Shown here: positions 54,129-63,847 of the stretch, one piece after another
Position numbering within the stretch: the stretch's first letter is position 1
Layout: each line of letters begins with the position of its first letter
NCBI GenBank assembly: GCA_020435415.1
Contig: JAGQZQ010000003.1
Coordinates: 16,760 to 80,759, forward strand
Length of the DNA: 64,000 bases
DNA from: Flavobacteriales bacterium
GTDB taxonomy: Bacteria; Bacteroidota; Bacteroidia; JACJYZ01
Reading direction: 5' to 3'
Program-made: the position numbers and the translations under genes
The notes under the pieces: model-generated
Databases searched by the model: none
The model's input: the letters and a program-made list of their open reading frames with translations, nothing else
What the model was told of the DNA's origin: nothing

Positions 54129-54201
54129 TCGCAGGATATTGGTTGTCCATAACCTTTTATTTCGCCATTCGTAGAAATAAGGCAAACCAATACCTGATCA
54201 G

Positions 54202-54555
54202 ATGAAAAGACTTTTCTCCCTGGTAATTTGTTTGACTATGGGTTCGGTTGTAGTTTATAGTCAAGATACCTCAGTTGTGCTGGCCAAAGATACGGTCATC
54301 GACAGCATTCATTATCGCCACATTGACCGTTATTCGGATGGAACCATCAGTGCCATAGGGAACTATGATGAAGAAGGTTATACGAAGATCGGCAAATGGT
54401 GGTATTTTACCCCGGATGGAAATCTTAAGATGAGCGGCGAATACCGCAACGGTCGGAAGAATGGGCCATGGTTGATCGCTCCTTATACACTGGAGTACTA
54501 CAGAAATGGGCAGCTGCACGACAAAAAGCAGATCAACCCCGGTTCTACCTACTAA
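54202..54555 (+). CDS. Secreted MORN-like repeat protein
   Basis: The 117-residue protein has a signal peptide ending VVYSQ and then three short toxin-antitoxin-YwqK/MORN-like units: SDGTISAIGNYDEEG, KIGKWWYFTPDGNLKMSGEYRNG, KNGPWLIAPYTLEYYRNGQLHD. Such repeats form a beta structure; the family is common in Bacteroidota exported proteins. Function is unknown. Confidence 0.78.
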   Translation: MKRLFSLVICLTMGSVVVYSQDTSVVLAKDTVIDSIHYRHIDRYSDGTISAIGNYDEEGYTKIGKWWYFTPDGNLKMSGEYRNGRKNGPWLIAPYTLEYYRNGQLHDKKQINPGSTY

Positions 54556-54623
54556 TTTTATTCTGATCCTGCGTTTTTCCTATTTACATTATTAGCGTTA
54601 ATTTTCGTAATTTATCGCTATTC

Positions 54624-54633
54624 AAAGGAGGTG
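54624..54633 (+). promoter_or_regulatory. Strong Shine-Dalgarno-like site AAAGGAGGTG
   Basis: It lies 10 nt before the ATG at 54644. Almost no other gene in the window has such a site, in keeping with Bacteroidota practice, so this one stands out. Confidence 0.5.
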
Positions 54634-54643
54634 TGCTTTTAAT

Positions 54644-57286
54644 ATGCGCAAGATCATATGTTATATTCTGACCTTATTTCTGGGGTCAATTCATGCGGTA
54701 GCACAACAGCCACTTTCCTACTTTCTTCCGCCGGAGGCAACCTATGATCCCCAAATAACGCCTCCCGATAAGTTTCTTGGTTGGGAAATGGGTAAATGGC
54801 ATATCAGTCATGATAAACTCATATCCTATCTCAAACTGATTTCAACACAATCCGATCGTATTCGGATTTCTCAATATGGCATTACGGAAGAAGAGCGCCC
54901 TTTATTACTCCTTACGATCACCTCCACGGGCAATCATCAGCAACTGGAGAAAATACGTTCCCAACATCTTGAACTGAGTGATCCGGAGAGATCGGAGAAA
55001 TTGAACATTCAGGAAATGCCCGTTATTATCTACATGGGCTATAGCATTCATGGAAATGAGGCCAGTGGCACCAATGCGGCGATGCTGATGGCCTATCATC
55101 TGGCAGCGGCCCAGGGACCTGATATTGATTCTCAGCTTAGCCATTCGGTAATCCTGCTGGATCCATGCATGAATCCTGACGGGAGTAATCGTTTTGCGAG
55201 TTGGGTCAATTCCCACAAGAGTGCTTCGTTGGTCAAGGATCCGCACAGTCGTGAATTCACAGAGGCATGGCCCAATGGCCGGACGAATCACTACTGGTCT
55301 GATCTTAACAGGGACTGGCTTCCCGTACAACAAATTGAAACGGAAGGACGAATCGAACAGTATCACCGGTGGATGCCAAATGTACTTACCGACCACCACG
55401 AGATGAGTACAAATTCAACCTTTTTCTTTCAGCCGGGAATACCTTCCAGAACACATCCGCTCACACCACCGAAGAATTTTGAATTGACAGAGAAGATCGG
55501 AAAATACCATGCTGCGGCATTGGATAAAATCGGCTCGCTCTATTACACCAAAGAATCATATGATGACTTCTACTATGGAAAAGGTTCCACCTACCCGGAT
55601 ATTAATGGAGGTGTGGGCATTCTTTTTGAGCAAGCCAGTTCGCGGGGGCATTTACAGCAAAGCATCCATGGCCCACTTTCATTTGCTTTTACCATTCGTA
55701 ATCAATTTGTTACCTCTCTTTCCACATTGAAGGCCTCGGTAGAGATAAGAGAAGAACTGCTGGATTTTCAAAGGCAATTTTATCTTGATGCTGAAAAGGA
55801 AGCGCACCACGATCCTGTTAAGGCATTTGTAGTTGATTGTAAAAACGATGAGGGCAGGATGTACCACTTTCTTAAACTATTGAGGCATCATAAGATTAAC
55901 ATATATCATCTGGCAAAGGAGATAGAAGTTAACGGGGTGAGGTTTAAGCCCGGAACCGCGTACATTATGCCTATGGAACAGCCACAATACAGGTTGATAA
56001 AGGCAATGTTTGAAAGCCTTCATTCTTTTAAGGACAGTTTGTTTTATGACGTTTCAAGCTGGACCCTCCCGTTGTCCTTTAATTTGGATTTTGCAAGATT
56101 AAACAGGCGCCAGTACAAACCTGATTTGATGGGGGAAGAGGTTAAGGAGGTTTTGTTTCCCGAAGGGCGTCTTTTTGGTGACAAAAGCGATTATGGCTAT
56201 GTACTGGAGTGGGATAATTATTATGCGCCTCGCCTCGTAAATGCATTATTGAAAAGGGACCTGGTGGTAAAGACAGCGACAAAGCCATTTACGTCATTCA
56301 CTGCGGCAGGCAGTCGGGATTTTAGTTACGGAACGATACTCATCCCGGCTCAGCGTCAGGGCAATATAGGTGAACGGGAGATTTATCAGATGTTGAAGGA
56401 ATTGTCAGTTTCAAACGGTGTAAATGTATACTCATTAACCACCGGTTTGACACTAAAAGGAATTGATATTGGCAGTCCAAGTTTTGTAACTATAAGACAG
56501 CCAAAACTGCTGATGGTGGTCGGAGAGGGTGTCAGTGCCTATGATGCAGGAGAAGTATGGCATCAGCTCGATAAACGCGTGGGCATGCAAGTGGTCATGG
56601 TGGAGAAATCTGTCCTGAATAACATGAGTTTTGATGAGTTCAATACCATTGTAATGGTGGAAGGTAGATATGGTGATATAGCCCTTTCAACAGTAGAGAA
56701 CATAAGACAATGGATAGACGATGGAGGGACCCTGATTGCGATGAGAGGTGCGATAGATTGGTGTCGTAAGCATGATTTGGTAACGATTAGTCAGAAGTCA
56801 AGACCAAAGCAGATTGACTCATTAGATCTTTCCAAAAGACTATATGCTTACCTTGATAGGGATCGTGGATCTCAGATAATAGGAGGCGCCATTTTTAATA
56901 CCAGGATTGACCTTACACATCCCATGGGTTATGGCTTTGACCATGAATATTTGCCGGTGTTCAGGAGAGATACAGTATTTTACCTGCCCAGTCGGAACCC
57001 CTATGCTACACCTGTGGTTTATACAGATGAACCCTTGATGAGTGGGTATATATCCGATGAGAAGAATGAACTATTGAAGTCTTCTGCTGCAGTTGTTGTA
57101 TGCGGGTATGGAAACGGCAGAATCATTTGTATTGCAGATGATCCAAATTTTCGTGCGTTCTGGTTTGGGACAAATAAGCTATTCCTGAATGCGATCTTCT
57201 TTGGCTCGATCATAAACAAATACGCAGTGGAGCAGGTCCCTAAACAAAAGCGACTGGAAAGAAAGGAAAAGAGTCCATCTCATTAA
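54644..57286 (+). CDS. Large secreted M14 zinc carboxypeptidase
   Basis: The 880-residue protein has a signal peptide (HAVAQ) and an M14 domain: IHGNEASG (HxxE zinc ligands), PCMNPDGSNRF, LNRDW, LTDHHEM with the third zinc His, and the catalytic Glu in ILFEQASSRG. The C-terminal half (from about 530) resembles a glutamine-amidotransferase-like Rossmann module (LLMVVGEGVSAYDAGEVW, IVMVEGRYGDI, DDGGTLIAMRG) as in other large Bacteroidota M14 proteins. It probably trims peptides outside the cytoplasm. There is no T9SS tail. Confidence 0.88.
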   Translation: MRKIICYILTLFLGSIHAVAQQPLSYFLPPEATYDPQITPPDKFLGWEMGKWHISHDKLISYLKLISTQSDRIRISQYGITEEERPLLLLTITSTGNHQQLEKIRSQHLELSDPERSEKLNIQEMPVIIYMGYSIHGNEASGTNAAMLMAYHLAAAQGPDIDSQLSHSVILLDPCMNPDGSNRFASWVNSHKSASLVKDPHSREFTEAWPNGRTNHYWSDLNRDWLPVQQIETEGRIEQYHRWMPNVLTDHHEMSTNSTFFFQPGIPSRTHPLTPPKNFELTEKIGKYHAAALDKIGSLYYTKESYDDFYYGKGSTYPDINGGVGILFEQASSRGHLQQSIHGPLSFAFTIRNQFVTSLSTLKASVEIREELLDFQRQFYLDAEKEAHHDPVKAFVVDCKNDEGRMYHFLKLLRHHKINIYHLAKEIEVNGVRFKPGTAYIMPMEQPQYRLIKAMFESLHSFKDSLFYDVSSWTLPLSFNLDFARLNRRQYKPDLMGEEVKEVLFPEGRLFGDKSDYGYVLEWDNYYAPRLVNALLKRDLVVKTATKPFTSFTAAGSRDFSYGTILIPAQRQGNIGEREIYQMLKELSVSNGVNVYSLTTGLTLKGIDIGSPSFVTIRQPKLLMVVGEGVSAYDAGEVWHQLDKRVGMQVVMVEKSVLNNMSFDEFNTIVMVEGRYGDIALSTVENIRQWIDDGGTLIAMRGAIDWCRKHDLVTISQKSRPKQIDSLDLSKRLYAYLDRDRGSQIIGGAIFNTRIDLTHPMGYGFDHEYLPVFRRDTVFYLPSRNPYATPVVYTDEPLMSGYISDEKNELLKSSAAVVVCGYGNGRIICIADDPNFRAFWFGTNKLFLNAIFFGSIINKYAVEQVPKQKRLERKEKSPSH

Positions 57287-57301
57287 CCAAACCAGCGATG
57301 C

Positions 57302-57832
57302 CTACTTTGATTCTGCGGTTTTGACGGGCACGGTGGTATTAGCAACCGGAGGTAGTTTTACATAAACAGACTCCCGGTGCATCATGCCTTCTTTTGTAAT
57401 CTCAAAATATGAGCGGTCGTAAATCTTTACATCATGCTCGAAGTAGGTTTCCGTGAGGTTCAGCTCGTTTTTCTTTATGACACCCCTGAATCCCAGTGGA
57501 AAGTCAAATTGAGATCGTTCCAGCACAAATTCAATCGTATCGTTCACAATTGAATATTTGCCCCGGTAAACGGTGGCATTCTTGTAATCTTCCCTGATTG
57601 TTTTTTCCAGGATAACCGGATGTTCGCGGGATTCTACATAAACCACATCCTGGTCCTCAAGAAAGCATAGGTATTTAAATGAGGTGACAGGCCTTGACTG
57701 ATCGTGATGAGGTGCCTGATAAAGCCCGGAAGGCAATGTAGAAGAAGCTACATGGAAGGTCAATGTATCTTCCTGTGCATAGCTAAGCACAGGGAAAGTG
57801 AGAATAGTTAGTAAAACGGGTAGTCGGATCAT
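57302..57832 (-). CDS. Secreted hypothetical protein, last gene of the sigma factor operon
   Basis: The 176-residue product has a signal peptide ending LSYAQ and a mature part rich in beta strands with many charged and aromatic residues (YLCFLEDQDVVYVES, YRGKYSIVNDTIEFVLE, GFRGVIKKNELNLTETYF). It could be a lipocalin-like or small barrel. The gene directly abuts the membrane protein gene at 57833, so the three are one unit. It faces the M14 peptidase gene. Confidence 0.7.
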   Translation of the reverse strand: MIRLPVLLTILTFPVLSYAQEDTLTFHVASSTLPSGLYQAPHHDQSRPVTSFKYLCFLEDQDVVYVESREHPVILEKTIREDYKNATVYRGKYSIVNDTIEFVLERSQFDFPLGFRGVIKKNELNLTETYFEHDVKIYDRSYFEITKEGMMHRESVYVKLPPVANTTVPVKTAESK

Positions 57833-59506
57833 TTAAAGTGGTGGTTTATCGGCTAACCATTGATCGATCATGGTAAGGTCATTTTCTTTTGCATACGTCA
57901 TAACAAACGTAAAGGATTTGTTCTGCCGGGAAATTTCTGCAAATGCATCCGGACCAAAATATGTCAACCCGCCTTCTGCTGTAACGGCCCAGATCATGTT
58001 TTCGGATGCAGGATCAAATGACAGGCGATCGAAGTTTGTGTAGTTAAACACAAAAACGGCATTCAATTTTCGGTCTACCAAACATACCTCAGCATATTGT
58101 AATGGTTGCCCTTCAGTATCTTTGAACGTTGCCTGAAGCGTACAACCCTGTGGTGATTTTCTTGGATGATCACAATTATATATACCAAACTGGTTAATGG
58201 AGAATGTCCGCTTGATCTCCGCACGTGTCTGGCTAACCTGTTTAGCAGCTAAGCGTCTCGTTTCTTCCCGTTCCTTGATAATATGTGCCTGTTCGGCCAG
58301 GGCCTTTTCGTAGGCTTCTATTGCCTTCTCTTCCTCTCTCTTGCGATGCAAGAGCTTTTGGTTATACTCAGTAAAAAGTTCTTCATATCTGCTTTGTGCG
58401 GCCTCAAATTGGATACCGCTAAGCACCGGTTCGGACAATACTGATATGGTGCGATCCGGCCTTGAAAATATAACCTTATATATTCCAGGGGTGCTGGTTC
58501 TTTCCAACGATACGTTTTGCCAGGTGGTGTGCGCGTTGTTAGGGTCGAAGTTCTTTTCCGAATCGGCTACCTGAAATACGATGTGATCGTATGACTTCAT
58601 TTCAGGAAATTGAGAGGTATCAACTTCTATGTTGAACTTTGGTTTGCCTTTTACCGCTTTTTTGGGCGGTGAGGGGGCGGAGTTTTCACACTGGGCCAAT
58701 AGTTTTCGTGCATTCTGAACCTGATGGTCCAGTTCCGTTAGTGCTTGGTTTTCTGTGATATCCATTGGAGAGGCCATATCCCTGATCGGAGTTAGGCCTT
58801 GGGTTGCAACAGTCACAATATCTTTTCCCTGGCAGTCCCACCGGGTGTTTTGATCATCAAGATGGTAAAGATTAAAGAGAGTTCTTTGATCCTGGGAATG
58901 CATGGAAATGTGTATTGTTTTTTCTGGTTTTATGCTTAGGGATTGACCATTCTGGTAGGCCCGGATTTCTATCATGCCTGCAGATTCAAAGTGATGTGTC
59001 TCATTTAGGGTGTCATAATGCATAGGTATACCACTGGCGAAGATCCCCATGGGTTCCATAATCTCGCGGTAGTGTATTTCCACGCTTCCGGACACCGTTT
59101 CTCCCGAGGCATTTACTAAACACCCTGCAGGTATGGATATGGTGGAGCCTGAAGGATGGTTTATGGTTACATCGGTCTTAGAGTCAATTTGATAAGTGGT
59201 AAAAGCAATGTCTCTGGCAGCGTAGCGCGGTTGGGTCGTATGTGTTGACTGACCTGGTAAATCCGGAGAGATGCTTGATATTTCTTTTTTTACTGGGGGA
59301 TTCTCTTCGGTGGATTGTAACAGAAAGTAGGATGAAATAACCAGAGCACAAGTGCCAGCAAGGTACCCGCCCCATTTCAGCCATTTACCAAGGGTAAGAG
59401 AAGATTGGGTTAGTTGGTATGAATCAACCACCTTGCTGAAGTCTTGTCGCTTGCGTATCTCTTCTGATGTAGGGCTACTTCTATCGGTTATAATATATGG
59501 TTTCAT
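57833..59506 (-). CDS. Membrane protein paired with an ECF sigma factor, probable anti-sigma factor
   Basis: The 557-residue protein has about 43 cytoplasmic N-terminal residues, one membrane helix (WGGYLAGTCALVISSYFLL) and a large periplasmic part: a beta-sandwich domain (about 95-210) with INHPSGSTISIPAGCLVNASGETVSG (ZU5-like), a second beta region (230-350), a coiled coil (about 370-440; KREEEKAIEAYEKAL) and a C-terminal domain with FNYTNFDRLSF. The short cytoplasmic end could hold the sigma factor. No zinc-binding anti-sigma motif is seen. The start is two bases after the sigma factor stop. Role is inference from context. Confidence 0.65.
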   Translation of the reverse strand: MKPYIITDRSSPTSEEIRKRQDFSKVVDSYQLTQSSLTLGKWLKWGGYLAGTCALVISSYFLLQSTEENPPVKKEISSISPDLPGQSTHTTQPRYAARDIAFTTYQIDSKTDVTINHPSGSTISIPAGCLVNASGETVSGSVEIHYREIMEPMGIFASGIPMHYDTLNETHHFESAGMIEIRAYQNGQSLSIKPEKTIHISMHSQDQRTLFNLYHLDDQNTRWDCQGKDIVTVATQGLTPIRDMASPMDITENQALTELDHQVQNARKLLAQCENSAPSPPKKAVKGKPKFNIEVDTSQFPEMKSYDHIVFQVADSEKNFDPNNAHTTWQNVSLERTSTPGIYKVIFSRPDRTISVLSEPVLSGIQFEAAQSRYEELFTEYNQKLLHRKREEEKAIEAYEKALAEQAHIIKEREETRRLAAKQVSQTRAEIKRTFSINQFGIYNCDHPRKSPQGCTLQATFKDTEGQPLQYAEVCLVDRKLNAVFVFNYTNFDRLSFDPASENMIWAVTAEGGLTYFGPDAFAEISRQNKSFTFVMTYAKENDLTMIDQWLADKPPL

Positions 59507-59508
59507 GG

Positions 59509-60099
59509 TTACGAATGTATATGCTTGCTTTGCTTTTTCATTTTATCAAGAATACGGTAGAGTCGCACCTTTGCGTTGGTTTCAGTTAAATTCAGTATTT
59601 CCCCGATTTCTTTAAATGGTCTTTTTTCAAAAAACCGCATAGTGATAAGTTGTATGTCTTCCTCAGGGAGATCAGCGATACTTTCAGTAAGCCATTGTAT
59701 ATGAATTTCTTTTTCTTCCTTTTCTTCAAAGGATATTGATTCCGCGATAAGATGTAATCCCGGTGTGTCTGCGCTAATGATTTGCCGTGTTTTGTTGGCT
59801 TTATAAAGGTCCTTAACAGTATTCGCCGCAATCCTGTAGAGCCAGGAGGAAAATGGGAGGCCCTTGAATTTGAATTTGTCAATTTTGAGCATGGCTTTCA
59901 AAAAAACCTCTGAGGTGGTATCGTAAGCGAGATCTTCATCTGATACCCTATTGTATATGAATCGAAATATCTTTTCGTGATATCTCCGATAAAGTGGCTC
60001 AAAGTCGCTAACGTTTTTTTTGGCTGCAGTAATCCATGTTTCTTCTTCTGACATACGTTCAGTAGTTACATGGTATTTTGATGATGGTTGCAGCGACAT
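59509..60099 (-). CDS. ECF RNA polymerase sigma factor
   Basis: The 196-residue sigma-70 family protein has region 2 (FEPLYRRYHEKIFRFIYNRVSDEDLAYDTTSEVFLKAML, then FSSWLYRIAANTVKDLYK) and region 4 (LPEEDIQLITMRFFEKRPFKEIGEIL with the helix-turn-helix NLTETNAKVRLYRILDKMKK). There is no region 1.1 or 3. It probably responds to an envelope signal via the next gene's membrane protein. An ATG at 60054 (MSEEETWI) is an alternative start. Confidence 0.9.
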   Translation of the reverse strand: MSLQPSSKYHVTTERMSEEETWITAAKKNVSDFEPLYRRYHEKIFRFIYNRVSDEDLAYDTTSEVFLKAMLKIDKFKFKGLPFSSWLYRIAANTVKDLYKANKTRQIISADTPGLHLIAESISFEEKEEKEIHIQWLTESIADLPEEDIQLITMRFFEKRPFKEIGEILNLTETNAKVRLYRILDKMKKQSKHIHS

Positions 60100-60419
60100 G
60101 ATATAGATTCGTAATCTGGTATATTAATCAGACCCGCAGCTGTTGCCGGTTTATGCTGTTATAACGAAATGTAGGATGAAAGGTACAAATGAGATAAAAT
60201 TTTATGGTTATATGATGTATGTAATTGAAAAACAGTGATATAAGTACTTTTCGGGATGTTGGGAAATGTATACCGGGGAAATGTAAAGGGCAAATCAGGG
60301 CGTTAAAGCCGGTATTTGGTGGTTTTGGAGGTGTCGTATTGGTCAGGGTGAGAAAGTTCATCCTGGCGTAAGTATGGGGGTTGCTTTGAAAACCCTTGTT
60401 GTTAAAGGGCTGTAGGAGG
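60100..60419. other. Intergenic stretch without a recognised gene
   Basis: About 320 bp lie between the sigma factor start and the methyltransferase end. A 77-codon minus-strand frame (60128-60361) has low-complexity Pro/Thr and aromatic content and no start context, so it is not called. No perfect TAnnTTTG promoter, terminator or repeat is visible. Confidence 0.5.
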
Positions 60420-61313
60420 TTAGTTTTGTTTGCGAATGATATAGATCAAGCTTGAATAGTTTTTCTTCCCGAAAAGTGCGCGAATGTTAGACAGGGCACC
60501 AATGGAGAAACCTCGTAAAACGGATAATGACTTATTTTCATTTTTATACTGACTACTCAGCATAGCCACATAAAATGAATCAAAGATCATGGGTTTGATT
60601 TTTGTGATGGTAAGTTGATGCTTTGACATTAATTTTTTCATCGTCATTGGAGTAAAGTGGTAAAAATGACGTGGAAGATCATATGCGGCCCAGTTGGTTT
60701 TATAATGGCACGCGTCCCATGAATCCGGATTCGGAACAGCCACAATGAGGGTGCCTTCCGAATCCAGAAGGGTTGAAAGTTTTTCTATATAATGATTAAG
60801 CTGATCTACATGTTCCAAAACATGCCAAAGGGTGATTACCTGAAACGAGGCAGGTTTTAATTCTTCCAAATGTGAAGGAGGGAAAACATGGAGACCATAT
60901 GTGTTTATCGCAAATTCTCTGGCGGTCTGACTTGGTTCAATTCCGGTGGTGTTCCAATGATGTTGTTTCGCTGTATTAAGAAATTCTCCTGTTCCACATC
61001 CCACATCCAATAGTGATCCCGGTTTGTGAGACCCTTCGATCAAACGTAGCTTAGATCTTAATGTGTAGTTTCTGACGATGTGGTATAGTTGAGAAATAAG
61101 CCCCTTCCGGGTGTTGGAGTGACTTATATAATCTTCTGACTGGTAATACCCTCCAATGGTGTTTGTATCAGGTCTCGGATTGGTGAATAATAATCCGCAT
61201 TGGTTACAGGAAACTATCTGAAAGGTTTTATGGCTGACGGTGTGATCCTTACATTTAATGAATTCACTAAATTCATTAGCATCACATAATGGGCAGTGTT
61301 CTAAATTTTCCAT
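60420..61313 (-). CDS. Class I SAM-dependent methyltransferase with zinc-ribbon-like N-terminus
   Basis: The protein is 297 residues from the ATG at 61313; a GTG at 61322 lies inside the parS-like site and is less likely. The N-terminus has CPLCDANEF and CNQCGLLFTNPRP, two Cys pairs of a small zinc domain, then SAM motif I LLDVGCGTGEFL, the acidic IEPSQTA and LWHVLEHVDQ. This fold is common in methyltransferases acting on sugars or lipids in surface glycan clusters. It is 19 bp after mnmG on the same strand. Confidence 0.86.
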   Translation of the reverse strand: MENLEHCPLCDANEFSEFIKCKDHTVSHKTFQIVSCNQCGLLFTNPRPDTNTIGGYYQSEDYISHSNTRKGLISQLYHIVRNYTLRSKLRLIEGSHKPGSLLDVGCGTGEFLNTAKQHHWNTTGIEPSQTAREFAINTYGLHVFPPSHLEELKPASFQVITLWHVLEHVDQLNHYIEKLSTLLDSEGTLIVAVPNPDSWDACHYKTNWAAYDLPRHFYHFTPMTMKKLMSKHQLTITKIKPMIFDSFYVAMLSSQYKNENKSLSVLRGFSIGALSNIRALFGKKNYSSLIYIIRKQN

Positions 61314-61314
61314 T

Positions 61315-61330
61315 TGTTCCACGTGGAACT
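61315..61330. other. Second parS-like site, GTTCCACGTGGAAC core
   Basis: TGTTCCACGTGGAACT contains a perfect 14-base palindrome. Two positions differ from TGTTNCACGTGAAACA, but this core is the form seen in several other bacteria. It is in the gap between mnmG and the methyltransferase gene. Confidence 0.55.
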
Positions 61331-61332
61331 TA

Positions 61333-63204
61333 TTAGCGACCGAGGTAGATCATGAGGACTGATATATCAGCGGGACTAACCCCACTGATCCTAGAGGCTT
61401 GGCCAACGGTTTCTGGTTTAATACGATTCAATTTTTCACGTGCTTCTGATGACAAAGATGTTAGTCTGTCATATTCCAGGTTATGGGACAATTTGATCCC
61501 TTCAAGCCGATTCAGCTTATCGGCCATTTCCTTTTCCCGGTTTATATAACCCTCATATTTAATGGTTATCTCGGTTTGTTGGATGATCTCATTCTTGTCT
61601 TCCTCAAGTGTTTGAATAAACTGTCTCATTTCTTCTGAATGTGATAGCAGTTCATTTAGGGTGATATTTGGTCTCTGAAGAATTTGAATAAACTTTACCT
61701 TTTGGGGCAATAAGCTGCTGTTCTTGGATTCAAGAAAAGCATTCATCTTGTTTGGATCTGCACTAAGCGTTTTAAGCAAGTGCAATAACTGTGATTTGCT
61801 TTCCCGCTTTTTTATCAGGCGCTCCAAGCGATCATCTTTTGCCAGCCCAATCCTATGGCTTTTTTCTGTAAGACGTTCATCGGCATTGTCCTGTCGAAGC
61901 AGAAGACGGTATTCGGCTCGTGAGGTAAACATGCGATATGGTTCTTCTGTTCCCTTAGTGACCAGGTCATCGATCAATACGCCTATATAGGCCTCGTCCC
62001 TATTCAGGATAAAAGAATCCTCTCCGGCAACCTTTAGATGTGCATTAATTCCCGCCATTAGTCCCTGGCACGCGGCCTCTTCGTAGCCGGTTGTACCGTT
62101 GATCTGACCTGCAAAGTACAAGCCAGAAATCTTTTGTGTTTCCAGGGTATGTGACAGTTGGGTGGGATGAAAGAAGTCATATTCAATAGCATAACCGGGC
62201 CTGAACATTCGTACATTTTCGAATCCGGGGATAAGTTTAAGTGCTTTGTATTGAACATCCTCTGGAAGAGATGTGGAAAAACCGTTTACATAGATTTCAA
62301 CGGTATTCCAACCTTCGGGTTCAACAAATATCTGGTGTTGGTTCTTGTCTGAAAAGCGTTCAATCTTGTCTTCAATGGAAGGGCAATACCTTGGCCCTAA
62401 ACCTTGAATTCGTCCGTTAAACATAGGTGACTTATGAAAGCCAGTTCTTAGTATATCGTGTACTTGTGTGTTTGTGTATGTGATATGACAGCTGCGTTGT
62501 CTGGTTAGGGATGGTGTGGAAGTAAACGAGAACTTATCGGGTATGTCATCGCCCGGTTGTTCTTCCATTTGGGTGTAGTCCAAACTACGACCATCGACCC
62601 TAGGTGGCGTTCCGGTTTTCATCCGGCCACTTTCGAGCCCCATTTCCTGTAATTGTTCGGTAATTCCTTTAGCGGCGTGTTCGCCAGCTCTGCCACCGCT
62701 GTATTGCTTCTCGCCCAGATGAATCCTGCCGTTGAGGAAGGTTCCATTGGTAAGGATGACGGCTTTGGATAAAAAAGTAAGGCCCATTGAGGTTCTTACT
62801 CCTTTGACGATATCCCCTTCCAGTAACAGGCTATCCACCATGTCCTGCCAAAAATCAACTAAGGGGGTTTGTTCAAGCATTAAACGCCATTCTTGCGCGA
62901 ATAACCACCGATCACTTTGTGCCCTGGGGCTCCACATTGCAGCTCCTTTGGATCGGTTGAGCATTCGGAACTGGATCATGGTTTTATCGGTAACAATACC
63001 TGAGTATCCTCCCAATGCGTCGATCTCCCGTACAATTTGCCCTTTTGCAATACCACCCATTGCCGGATTACACGACATTTGTGCAATGGTTCCCATGTTC
63101 ATTGTAATGAGAAGAACCCGGGACCCAAGGTTTGCAGCAGCCGCTGCTGCTTCGCAACCTGCGTGTCCGGCGCCAACAACAATTATATCATATATTTGAT
63201 TCAC
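61333..63204 (-). CDS. mnmG: tRNA uridine-5-carboxymethylaminomethyl modification enzyme MnmG (GidA)
   Basis: With MnmE, MnmG adds the carboxymethylaminomethyl group at U34 of certain tRNAs. The 623-residue protein begins with the FAD-binding [19 protein letters not shown], then [33 protein letters not shown], the tRNA-binding [22 protein letters not shown] and a C-terminal helical domain ([33 protein letters not shown]). Length and order are normal. In many bacteria it lies next to the replication origin, in line with the parS-like sites on both sides. Confidence 0.97.
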   Translation of the reverse strand: MNQIYDIIVVGAGHAGCEAAAAAANLGSRVLLITMNMGTIAQMSCNPAMGGIAKGQIVREIDALGGYSGIVTDKTMIQFRMLNRSKGAAMWSPRAQSDRWLFAQEWRLMLEQTPLVDFWQDMVDSLLLEGDIVKGVRTSMGLTFLSKAVILTNGTFLNGRIHLGEKQYSGGRAGEHAAKGITEQLQEMGLESGRMKTGTPPRVDGRSLDYTQMEEQPGDDIPDKFSFTSTPSLTRQRSCHITYTNTQVHDILRTGFHKSPMFNGRIQGLGPRYCPSIEDKIERFSDKNQHQIFVEPEGWNTVEIYVNGFSTSLPEDVQYKALKLIPGFENVRMFRPGYAIEYDFFHPTQLSHTLETQKISGLYFAGQINGTTGYEEAACQGLMAGINAHLKVAGEDSFILNRDEAYIGVLIDDLVTKGTEEPYRMFTSRAEYRLLLRQDNADERLTEKSHRIGLAKDDRLERLIKKRESKSQLLHLLKTLSADPNKMNAFLESKNSSLLPQKVKFIQILQRPNITLNELLSHSEEMRQFIQTLEEDKNEIIQQTEITIKYEGYINREKEMADKLNRLEGIKLSHNLEYDRLTSLSSEAREKLNRIKPETVGQASRISGVSPADISVLMIYLGR

Positions 63205-63210
63205 AACAAA

Positions 63211-63226
63211 TGTTTCACGTGGAACA
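63211..63226. other. parS-like chromosome partition site
   Basis: TGTTTCACGTGGAACA; its complement reads TGTTCCACGTGAAACA, a full match to the ParB consensus TGTTNCACGTGAAACA. It is in the intergenic region directly upstream of mnmG, 6 bp from its ATG. Confidence 0.75.
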
Positions 63227-63330
63227 TGATAATGTAATAGTATTCAGATGCGTGTGGAGAACGTCTTCATGGAATTATTGAAGATGTACCCGGATCATTT
63301 AGACAGTCTTTTTGTAGTCCGATAGAAGCC

Positions 63331-63771
63331 CTATTTCTTTTGCCTCGCGGCATCACGCAAATTTAGCCAATAATCTTCTTCTGCACGCATCTTCTTTTTC
63401 TGAGCGGGGGTTTTATCGTTGAACCCAATAAGATGAAGCACGCCATGAACCATAACGCGCTGCAGCTCGTCCAGAGGGTTTAGATTTCGTTCGCTGGCAT
63501 TTTCCAAAACCCGGTCTATGCTGATATAAATATCGCCCGTGATGTCTCCTTCTTTTTCGGAATAATCAAAAGTGATAATATCTGTGAAGGTGTCGTGCTG
63601 GAGATATTGCTGGTTAAGTTTCAGAAGGCCCTCGTCGTTAACCAAAATAAAACAAAGGTTCCCAGCGACCTGCTGAAAACCTTCCAATACATGAATGATC
63701 CAGGATTTACTCGAGCGATACCCACTGACTTTTATTTCAACCTCGGAGAAAAATCGTATGCAATGCTTCAT
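63331..63771 (-). CDS. ybeY: Endoribonuclease YbeY
   Basis: YbeY is a zinc endoribonuclease for 16S rRNA maturation and ribosome quality control. The 146-residue protein has the family's NQQYLQHDTFTDIITFDY segment, GDIYISIDRV and the metal motif HGVLHLIGFND. The usual third His of HGxLHLxGHDH is replaced (FND), as in many Bacteroidota YbeY. A 77-bp gap separates it from the partial ATPase gene. Confidence 0.93.
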   Translation of the reverse strand: MKHCIRFFSEVEIKVSGYRSSKSWIIHVLEGFQQVAGNLCFILVNDEGLLKLNQQYLQHDTFTDIITFDYSEKEGDITGDIYISIDRVLENASERNLNPLDELQRVMVHGVLHLIGFNDKTPAQKKKMRAEEDYWLNLRDAARQKK

Positions 63772-63847
63772 AATTGCCTTGACAGAGGCTTTTCCCTAAT
63801 GGATAACCCGTTTGGGAAGTATCAGGTGTTTTGCTCGAATTGGAATG

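Noticed and set aside
60128..60361. 77-codon minus-strand frame in the gap before the sigma factor
   Set aside because: Low-complexity composition, no promoter or family; probably non-coding.
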